DNA from: Capitella teleta
Taxonomy: Eukaryota; Annelida; Polychaeta; Capitellidae
Direction of reading: 5' to 3'
Assembly (NCBI GenBank): GCA_000328365.1
Contig: KB292365.1
Coordinates: 318,860-382,859, forward strand
Length of the DNA stretch: 64,000 nt
The notes under the pieces were generated by a model that was given only the letters and a program-made list of their open reading frames with translations, did not search any database and was not told the DNA's origin. The position numbers and the translations under genes were made by a program. Below, piece after piece: positions 54,046 to 64,000 of this stretch; position 1 is the first letter of the stretch, and each line of letters begins with the position of its first letter.

Positions 54046-54442
54046 CTTGGATATTTTTAGTGGTGCTAAACTAGCAATTCAAATGTAATTCATCAATATA
54101 TAGTCGATGTTTTAAAGTGGTAGCAGATACAAAAAGTACCTTAATTGCATCTTGTATATAGATATTTATATTTGTGTTATATATATACATATATATTATA
54201 TTTTGTCGCTTCTTGGACCCCGGGAATAAATGGTTTACAAAATTAGAGCTTTAGTTCTTTTTCGCACCTGTACAACCTCAAAGGTATTCCTTACCTTCCT
54301 AGAAACTATGACAACCAGCAAGCCGACTTTGAAGTCGTGTACGGTGTACCTGGAGTCTAGAGGGAGGTCTTGGTGTAATTTATAAAAATCCAGGGTCTCA
54401 TATTCTCCGAAGGAAATAACACGAATCAGAAAGAAGAAGCCC
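53511..54442 (-). CDS. Multi-pass membrane protein, last two exons (partial)
   Basis: Exon 54295-54442 (acceptor TATCCAACAG; donor AGGAAG|GTAAGG) and terminal exon 53511-53705 (acceptor AGATTTGAG) join in phase. Encoded features in order: F-G-E-Y-E-T-L-D-F-Y and Y-T-V-H-D-F-K-V-G-L-L, then a helix around S-A-I-G-L-V-T-I-L-A-C-A-A-I-F-L-L, a basic loop (I-H-R-R-K-K), and a second helix V-G-G-A-T-L-V-A-I-L-L-I-L ending shortly before the stop. The layout is like the C-terminal half of a small four-helix protein (claudin/PMP22 type), but the diagnostic W-GLW-C-C segment would lie in upstream exons that were not found. Family unproven. Confidence 0.45.
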
Positions 54443-56584
54443 CTGTTGGATATAAGGAATATAACACCACATTTATATATCAGTAGTCGGACGATGCATC
54501 CTAACTATACCCTCTAATAATTAACGTAAATTCCGAGTCTGTGTAAAGCAGCGTCTGGATACTCCATTATAAATGCATGTAACCAATGTAGCAATTTGTA
54601 AGACACATAAAGGTAATTTAATAATTGCATCTGGTCCTGGGCACACTTTGATCATTTGATGATGGAACAATGTCCATAATTCCATTAGTCAATGGACACA
54701 TCTCCGAAGCCCCTGTTCATTAATCATAGCGCTTTGTGTATCTGGACCCACGAACAATTCTTAGCGATGCATCTGTTCTTCCTCTTTGAGGTCGAACCAT
54801 TTCCAATCAACCATTGTTAATAAGCTAGTGTCACCTGCTAGGAAATGATACGTGCCTGATACGTGTACGGTCAGTATGCATATATATTGTACCTTAAAGA
54901 CCATTCCAATGACCGATGTATTTCCAATGATTCATGGATTAAATCGATACATTAAATATTACCTGTTTAATGAATATACTGTTACCAATATTAGCATTGT
55001 TAACATCACACAATGTTATGCAATACATTCACAATATCCATTGATGAGTATCCAATATCTCAGCAGATTCTTCACCTGTTAAAGCATCCTTTACAACATC
55101 TCGATCATTTACATCCTTGCCAACAGCAAATCAGGTTCAGAAACACAGCCAATCATAACGTTCGTTTGGAAAGTTTGCTAATCAGTCTGTCTGTGGCTGA
55201 TAAATTGTGCAGGTAACCTCGGAGCAGAGGCGCTGCTCAATGACAAATATGCACCTGCACCGGCATGCCTCCCTCCCTCTGCATTAGCGTTTACCCAAGG
55301 ACTTGTGACGTAATATTCTGATATCATATAGTTATTAATATCATGAGTGTTATGTGATATCGAGGTTCTTGCATTGCAAAGCAAAGATCAACACCTGTGA
55401 TTGGGTGACATGTCAAGCAGGTGTGTCGGTTAATGGGTTGGAGTGACTGCAGTTCTCTTATATCAATTTATAATGGGGTGCAATTTAACATTGTATCATG
55501 GGAAATACGCATACAGTGTAATTGTGTTATTCTTAAAATAGCTGTCAGGCAGTCCTCTGATAACGATGATTAATTATATGTATTGAATAATTGTATCTAA
55601 TGGATCACGGAATATGAGGTAGTGAACATTTGCAACTGTTTGTACCAAGAATGAACCGACTATGAGCTGTTGGAATGGTCACTGTTCCTATTGATGAAGG
55701 CAAACTAGTGTATATTGCTTTACAGGCATATATACACCATGTTCTCTGCTAAATAATTTGTTTGCCTTCGTTGAGACTAAAAACTTCATCTTCCTCAACC
55801 ACTACTACTCATCACCTGACCTATTAGTAATACTACCTCACATACTGAATGCAAGCACCATTGTCTTCATAATGGGATCGTGTGATGTTTACTTTGCACT
55901 CTTGTTCCTTGTTAATTAATCCCAACCTGCAGTGTTCTGGCAACTCTGCTTACTAAGTACTTCCTATACATGTATCAGCCTACCTGTAACGTTTTAATTA
56001 CCTATGAGGTAATTTTCGACGGAATCCACAGCGGGTATTCAGCAGGTTAGACAAGTTATACCATGGAAATGTACACGCTATGAGTATAAAACTCTAGAGA
56101 GCCTTTTTGCTTATTACCTGCCGTTACACTTATGTACCTTACACACAAGGAGCGCAGCTCTCTCAATGAACAACAGACATTACATGCAATGGACTAAAGA
56201 TGGAATATGCCTGCTATTGTAAATTTGTGATATTTATGGTCGGTTTGTATGAAAACAGGGCAGTGTGTTCATGATGAGCATAAGATCAATGTTCACAAGT
56301 TACATTGTAATTGAAATATTAATTCACGCATTCGATAAAAATAAAACAAATCCATCGGAGAATTGATATTAAAAATATATCACCATCAATGCACACTTGG
56401 AATGCCAAGTATTGTGAATAATTATATATACGTACGCGAGAACAAATATTAGATCCCCTGTACCTGATTACAGACATATGCTTAAGTGGCATCTTTTTGG
56501 GTGTATCATTACATAAGAGAGTGAGACGAGTAGTTGCTTGAGGCAGTTCCACGCAGAGAGTGGTCAGCATGCCTTTCGTTGATT
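54443..56584. other. Non-coding region right of the membrane-protein exons
   Basis: AT-rich. Upstream exons of the minus-strand membrane protein gene may lie here but none could be supported. Confidence 0.35.
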
Positions 56585-56794
56585 GATCGTGCTCGGGGGC
56601 AGGGCGTTTAGGGCCTCAACCTAAGAGAGCAACGTGCCTCCCTCCGTCGCCGTCCCTTCGCCTCGACTACGGCGAGCGTGAGGCGAATTGGTTCATGTTG
56701 CTGGATGATTGCAAAGAGGCAACATAGTCGGAAGGATAGCCACTGCACTGCATTCGGATATTTGTCCTTTGCTGTTACCACAAACTACATTGAG
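56585..56794 (+). promoter_or_regulatory. CpG-rich island with possible non-coding first exon
   Basis: A local CpG cluster (CGTCGCCGTCCCTTCGCC and neighbours, about 56645-56695) in otherwise AT-rich DNA, followed by a strong donor ACATTGAG|GTAAGT at 56794/56795. This looks like the promoter and 5' UTR exon of a plus-strand gene with a long first intron running past the window edge. No ORF; inference only. Confidence 0.35.
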
Positions 56795-59700
56795 GTAAGT
56801 TCATGGAGGACGAAAGTGATTTAAGCGAGCTGCCTGATAGGGCTATAACCATCGGTGGGAAGCAATGAATATTGCATTAGGATCTGCAACTTGACTCTCT
56901 TTGTAGGGGGAAGACGTATGTAGTCGTCGTGAAGACCATGTTACTCTTGATTAAGGGTCTGTAGACATCATGTTTTCAGGCATGCTTACAAGTATGGTGA
57001 TATTTCGTTGATGGCTACAAGAATCGTGTTTTTTGATTGCATAGGGTTTCCTCGGTGCTGATTCTAGATACATAAAGCCTGTAGTTTTTGCTTTGTTCAA
57101 TGCTATTCTATAGGTAAAAGATTAAGGCTTACATATATAGAAACAACATACATGAGATTAATTATTTGATGCAATCTAACAAAATACACGATTCCAAGAA
57201 ACAAACATTAGCGCATATAATAATCAATTTTGTCGACAAATCCAATTAGTAGATTTCTCACTTTGTAACAACCCAAAGATAACCATAAATCAACTTAGAA
57301 ATCCTACAGATTTGAAACAATCCCAGTTGGATGAGAGTGGATTTTTGGGAGTGGAAATGAACTGTATTGGGAGATTTTGCTATATACCAGAAAAAAAACT
57401 CCACTTTATCTATTATGTAGATAAGGGTATTCTGTGCAACATATCATTTTATGATGGATCAGGGTAAAAACTTTCGTTCCTCGTGACCTGATTGATTGCC
57501 CAGAACATCTTGCACAGATTTTCCATCTGGCTATGACTCCTTAGCGCTGTTTAATAATGGAAGATCCGTGCTAGCTCTGTTTTATCGCAGCGTGCCAGTA
57601 CTTAAGATAACACAGTATGTGTTCACAAACTGCTGAAAAGGTTTCTTTTGGGGTTAAAGAGTTTGTATTGAAGTTAATGGACTGTGTGTGTTTAGTGGAG
57701 GTCATTTATTGTGTGGTGACAGGTAAGCGTGTGGATGGATCGAGATCCATAATAATTGAAAAGACTGTCATAAACTTTAATGGAAATTAGGGAATAGCTG
57801 TTTAAGCAATTAGTGGGTCAGGCTTTGGTAACACAAGGCATGAAATAATGAATCTGTTCACGATATGTCCCTAGGGGAGTCTTTAATTATATACAGCTAG
57901 ACAATGCTTGTTGATGGAGCTATTAACCCCGAATGATCCTTCTGTGTGTGAGCACTACCGCGTACATGGGCATAACACATATAAATAACACGCAGTGCCT
58001 GAAATAACTCATATTTAAATTGTATATTGTCATATTGCCTGAGAAATACATTTACAAACCACCAGGGCGAGCAATAAGGTGTGTGTATATATAGGCAGTT
58101 AAGCGACGCAAATCATGCTTGTTTTCCTATCTTAAAGTTGTCTCCCTGCACTACACTGCATAAGTCAGAAACCGCAAATAACAACCCATGTTGTATCAAT
58201 AGGGGATTATGCTTCATTGTATGTATGTATTCGCGGCATGCGACATCTAAACAATATGTTGTTTTGTGGTAAGCATGGTGAACAGCTGAGAGGCCATAGT
58301 TATGTGTGCTTTTAATTGTTGTTTTTTTGGGTCACTTTGTTTTAATCACAAGTTTAAATTATACCTGAATTATTTATTAACTAATGAGGTTTGTCTATCT
58401 AGAACATTCCGCTTGCCCAATGACCGTGTTGTCAGTGTACAGGGCAATAGTGTTATGGTCCTTTCAATCGTATAACACGGGGTCGCATCTCCCGTTGTAA
58501 GATTGGTGGCTAAAAGGTCAAAAATCAAAGGTCAGAATTGCGTCCAAGTAATCTGGATGAACGTGATATCTGGACACACGGTGATGATTTGAGGCAGATG
58601 AATCTGTTTGACCTCTTGTACAAGACAGGTTAATAATAATAATATAATTACCACAATGCACGTATTATTGTAAAGCGAGGTACGTTATAACAATATGAGT
58701 CAGAATAAGTGATGTGTAATGAAATTAGGTCGTATACGCGCGCACTGTTTATATTACCGGGAGTGGGAGAATTTATCGATTTCAAATTTTATATTCTTGA
58801 TTATATGGGGTTGAACTGAATGAAATGACACTATACGGTGGCATGACATGATTATATCAACCGCTCGATAGTTGAGCAAAGGTGTGTGGGAATATAATAC
58901 ATATATGAGGAAAGCTCAGGAAAAGAGGAAAATCGAATTCGCGTTGGAATGTGCTGCAATTCGGTCTGTGGTTAGTCAACGTATTCATACGAACACAGGC
59001 ATTCTCCAGAGTGATCAATATAAAGTATTAAATTGTAAATAAATTCTTACTTTCTGCATCGATATAGAAGATTAACTTAATAAAAAGTTGTTGTTCTCAA
59101 TTTGCAATTGTACAATGCAATGGTGTATTTAAAAAACCTCTGTCGACCTTACAATTTATTTCAAACACGATATTCTTGTTATTGCATCGAATAATGGCAC
59201 ATATTAAGCTTCACCCCACATGCATAAATTAGTGAGCATGATTAACATAAAATTTATGACCACCATCACGAAATATTCAATATCACATGCCCTCCTTTTA
59301 ATTAAAGTAATTACTATAGAGCACATCAAGTAATGCATGTGCCAATCACCAACGTCATCCATTAAGAGTGTAATTACACAAGCGTTCACATTCCATATGT
59401 TACCCGTAAAGAGTAATCGAGGGCATCGAATAATTATATAAGAGATTTACAACATAGAGATTGCTAATAGCTATCTCTGGTTATTACTAAAAGAAAGGAG
59501 ATATACTATGAGAAACATCAATTTATGGCAGTCTTTAGACAATATGCAGTAATATATGTATCAATATCGAATAATTATCTAATCAATCATGTTGGAATTT
59601 TCATTCGTCGATGTCACAACAGAAAAAAAAACTTAAACTTCATTTAATCTAATCAAATCCAAGATTATTGATCAAACAAAATTTAGTAATTTATTTCACA

Positions 59701-62700
59701 TAATTTACAACACCAAAATTGATGGTAGATTTCAATATACTTTATATATATTTGAATAGCAGTAATGAGCCCATACAAACCATACAGTTTAAGAGGTTGT
59801 TTATTTTTACTTCAGTCGGATTACATTGGGAGTTGCTATACCCTTATAATTGATCAGTTGCTGTGGATTAAGGTATTATCTTAGATGACCTAATCGTACT
59901 GAAAATAAGAAAATTGATCTCAGAATGATCATAGAATAGTTAAATTGAATATGTAATAAACTCTTTTAAACTTTTAAAACAATTACGATATCAAAATTAC
60001 AAATATTAATATAAAGAATATATATTAAACAAGAAAAACAATTCCGAAGCACCACACCACAAAAAGCACCATCAGTCTGAAATCAACGCGATCACTGATT
60101 TCGAGTACAGATTTAGTTCTGATGATGAAGTCTTGTTTGCACTAACACAGTAGGTCAATAAAAACTTGCAGCACACCTGACATTAATATCCAGGTGATCC
60201 ATAACTGCTGACTACACTCTCTGTAAATCAGCGTACAGATCAACCAAACACTCACAATAACTCATACGGTTTTATAATGTATGCACTAATAACCAGATGA
60301 AGACAACAGAAAATCCTTTAAGACGACCTAGCTAGGACTGCCTATATAAACGGATCAGGTCTGTCTTATCTCAAGTGCTCCCAGCCCACGCATCGTGTTT
60401 ACAAGTTCAAGTTTCCTACAAAGAGAATCCAGTTGGTGATCTTGCATAAACTCGGTTTCTGGTTTCAGGAGTGGACAATCTTTGCTGGATGTAACGTCAA
60501 ACCCTGGTCATCTGCAACGTTCACCATATAAGCATCTTCCACATTGCTTGAACGTAAGTGCTTCATATAGTAGTGGTCATTGACATAACACTGATATTGA
60601 ATACATGGGTTGCTTAAGGCGGTGCTATTTTTGAAATGGACAGAATTCTGAGCCAAGCGTCTGCTATTCGCGTGTGAGACGTTGCACCGTCTGGCACGCC
60701 ATACATTCGGAGAGAAAACCCAGGTAAAAAGCGATAATAGATTTCTTACGTCTCCACGAATACTTATTGTTTGACTGCGTATGCTTCCACGCAAGCACCG
60801 TCAGTTCTAAGGTCCTGATGTATATTCCGGGCACGTTGTATGCTCTATACGTTCACACTTAGCGATTGAAGGGCGGTGTGAAAACCCCTCAGCTTGTGCA
60901 GAGCATGAGCGATTAACTCGACGAGTTTTTCTTCCTGGATGCGCGTCTCCAGCCTTCTTCTTAAGTAGGGGGAATATTTGATGGCATTATGACATAGAAA
61001 TACATACAATATCCCCGTTTAATTGTTAATATTATTGCATGATATTTCAGCCTGTAGTATTAGGGTTTATTAACCTGTGTGAATGCTGAGTATAAAACCA
61101 GTTGGAGATGCTTATCAAAAGTTGGCATGCTTAAGTCTTGTAGTCGAGGTCAAACAATACTTCATGAGCACCAAAAAGAAATGGAAAAACGTTTGAATAT
61201 GGAATCACGGGTATCGGTTGGAAATTTGAGACGATTTTAGGGGTTTAAAACTGAGCCGGTCAATTGAGCGAGTAGAAGTTCTTCGATGAATTGGCAAAGA
61301 TGCATTCACTAAGCCCAGTTCATTAACACCATCCGGGTCCTTTGCTTTCGGAATCGCATTAAATGTGGCCTTCCTTCGTCCCTCTCCTTCTCTATCCCTA
61401 GTGTTTTCTATGTCCTTCCCCAATAAATGTCCGCAATGACTATTGACCAAGACAAGGCAGCCCGGGAGGAGGAGGAGGAGGAGGAGGAGAAGGAGGAGGA
61501 GGAGGAAGAGGAGGAGAAAGAGAGAACAGTCTTATCAATACCTTGCTCGGCTAAGAATCAATGTACAAAACGCCTACACAGCTAATTGAGCCTCGGGGAG
61601 TTCACCAAGCAACGGAAGCACTTCGAATAAAGCAAAACGCATCCATCATAATTGATAATAATCCCCACTCAATGCCAGCCCGTTGTACCTGAGCTGAGGA
61701 AAGCAGTTCTTATCTTGAAGTCATTTTCTCCCTGCTTTCCACAATCCATTTATTCTCCTGACTCTTTACCTTTTGTTTGCGCCGGGTTTTTTTTTTTTTT
61801 TTTTTTTTTTTTTCTTTTTTGCAGTAGCAAAAGTGTGTGTTTTCTACAATATAAACACCGCTCTCAGACTTCAGAAACTTAGCAACACGTTGCCCTTGAG
61901 GTTTTACAATAGCGTTGCTCTCATTACCATCGTACTGCCATCTGTGTCTCCGGAAATTTGAGCTCGCTATATAGCTTCACTTTGAGGCGCAGTCAAGCCT
62001 CTGATTGAAGACGTATGCCGCTTTGAAGCCCTATTGCTAATTAAAACAATAAGTAATGCCAGCGGCAGTGACCGTGTGGGCGATAATACGGGGCTTTAAG
62101 GGACTAGACCGTAAATCCGCAAGGGATGGCGAGTACGCAATTTGCTGGCTGGTAACTTGATGGGATTTATCGCCAAAAGAAATTCCCATGATTTATAGGC
62201 GCATGGAAAGAATATCTCAAGTGCTGGGGTTGTGCGCTGCCTGCAGAATTAACCCAAAAGGGTGTCGCTACAGCCAATGAATGAATTGATTGCATGCAGT
62301 GTGTTCCCAGACTTTGCAGGCGACGATCATCTGCATGACGCAAACCTCATATTCTCACCCGCCCAAGGAAATACAAAGCCTCGTTAATTAAATGACGTCA
62401 TTGCTGGTTGATACTAGCATTATACATCATGTTTACATAATTTCAGCGATACCTAAACAAGGGTACCCTGTGTAGTATTTCGCTGTTCATGATATCTAGG
62501 GTCTATTGTTTCCTCCATTCACCCCGTCTTCCGTTGCTCCTTTCATTGTCTCCTGGATTTGTATTGTAAATAATAAAAAAACCACATCCATTTTCCGGTG
62601 GCATACAAATATTTGTTCTGCCTCTTGGTATTTTCGCAAATCCCGCTCGCATGCCTCTGGCTACCCGTTGATCCTTCGCAGCGCCGGTAGGGGCTGTCTC

Positions 62701-64000
62701 CGCTGACACAATAGCCATCTTGGCTTGTATTTCGTGCACACGTGGTCTATGTGAATATTGAGTCGGCTTGGTTCTACCCGGGGACATCCCCGATGCCTCC
62801 CCACCTAATGAAATTGCGGGAGTTGCCGAGTTGCCTTAACGTCATCTTTATACCCTTGCGGATTCACACTACGTACGTTACACTACGGACATCCGCTTGC
62901 TCGATCACATTCTATTGCGCCACTGTATTGCGGCGACCTTTTGTTTCAATAGAAAAAGCGACAGTACTAAAATGGGAGAAAAGAACCCCCACAACCATTA
63001 GGGCTTCGTTCTATGGCATGCCTGACTGACTGCCCTAGATCCCCAGTCTCTTCATCTCAAACAAATCCCTTGCAAGTCAATCCTGATCTATCAAGGCTTC
63101 CAATCGATGTGCTTTGACCTATTGATACCGACTCCCGCCCTTCATCTCGGCTTTACGACATCGGCTCCATTTACGGCAGTCGTTATTATGCCGCAAAGGG
63201 GCTCGCATGCCTTGTATTCCTTGCTCTGATTGAATGACTCTTCGCTGTGTTACGTCATACGCATTGGTGTCATCATCGATAGCAGTGAAATTGTAGCGAG
63301 TTGTTCATGCTCTGAATGGCCGACTCGCCGAAGAGGACAAACAAAAATTTAAAAGGGATTCTCCCTGAACGGATAATCTGTTACGGGTTGTCTGAATGGG
63401 TGCCATAATGCTCTTGACCCATCCCAGGAGACTATCGTGCCAGGAGGAATTAAAGAAGCAAGTCATATCAATGCTACAACCATCCCGCTATCTATGCATA
63501 TGTACCAAACACATGGGCATTCGGGTAAGATTTGATTAACGAAATGTCACGGATAAAACTGACGCAATAACACAACACGGCTTGTCAGTTGCGTACCGTT
63601 AGTTAATACCATAACTGCCAGTCATGCAAGACGTTTGATTGCGAGAGATTTTAGACGGTGCTTTGATCATTGTCTGACATTTGCAGGTGAGAGTTTAATG
63701 AATGAACTGTCACCAACAGACCCTGCGAATCAATGCACGCATCCATCAGCCCCTGCTCGATCAGGATACTTGTATTCGCATGAAAAATAGCCGCATTTGC
63801 AGCGCATGCATATCAAGTCATGGCCCCACAGGCCATCCATTACGTCAGCAATGGATTGGACGAATCCAAATTAGAAAAACAACATCATTAGGGTGATAAA
63901 TTGCTCTCGCTTTTAGCACACCCCTATTCAAAAGAGTCGCTTGTGTAGAATTAGAGGGAAAGGGAGGGGAAAAGGGGGTTCAAATGCGACCACAACTGAA
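56795..64000. other. Gene-poor right end
   Basis: About 7.2 kb without supportable coding sequence. It contains a (GGA)n tract at about 61467-61517 and a T tract at 61788-61823. GC rises after about 62.5 kb, where overlapping open stretches occur on both strands (62503-62787 minus, 62742-63029 plus), but none has a recognised domain or splice context. Confidence 0.45.
61467..61517. repeat. (GGA)n purine tract
   Basis: About 50 bp of GGA/GAA units, all purine on the plus strand. Confidence 0.9.

Noticed and set aside
60465-60794. Minus-strand frame of 109 residues
   Set aside because: Starts without a supported ATG context, and its composition is unlike known domains.
62503-63029. Opposite-strand frames in the GC-richer right end
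   Set aside because: Higher GC alone lengthens random frames; no domain or splice site was found.

Overview
The window is nuclear DNA of a multicellular animal, probably a marine invertebrate. Evidence: AT-rich sequence, GT-AG introns, AATAAA poly(A) signals, tRNA-derived SINEs, Ty3/gypsy remnants, Tc1/mariner- and pogo-type DNA transposons, and animal proteins (FGD-type RhoGEF, ABCC4-type transporter, discoidin domain). Most introns fall in a narrow 45-80 bp class, while a few kilobase introns carry transposons. That compact class is seen in tunicates and some sponges, among others; the species cannot be fixed from sequence alone. A 50-base N run at 41840-41889 marks an assembly gap.

Layout. 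1-572: 3' end of a Ty3/gypsy element inside an intron of a minus-strand FGD-like RhoGEF gene (695-1979, running off the left edge). 3844-4653: intact single-exon gene for a tail-anchored protein of unknown function. 5170-7545: decayed gypsy pol. 8639-17158: two-exon FkbM-type methyltransferase whose 7.5 kb intron holds two pogo/Tigger-like elements and a complete same-strand polysaccharide pyruvyltransferase gene (13769-14920). 18796-19953: a second pyruvyltransferase, inverted. 20397-20719: orphan terminal exon, tail-to-tail with a 23-exon minus-strand ABCC4-type transporter (20855-27416). 27417-38081: gene-poor, with mariner MITEs, LINE-like remnants and an unidentified decayed coding tract. 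38082-41303: five-exon secreted F5/8 type C protein on the minus strand, with a decayed copy of its last exon beyond the gap. 44-54 kb: SINEs, old duplications, a long inverted repeat and two exons of an unidentified membrane protein. 56.6-64 kb: a CpG-rich possible first exon, then nothing recognisable.

The most interesting part is 8.6-20 kb: three enzymes of bacterial-polysaccharide type (one FkbM methyltransferase, two pyruvyltransferases), each with an N-terminal membrane anchor as in Golgi enzymes. The pyruvyltransferase pair is almost identical over about 500 bp and clearly diverged afterwards, which looks like gene conversion. Together they suggest an animal glycan-decorating cluster (O-methylation plus pyruvate ketals); that joint role is inference.
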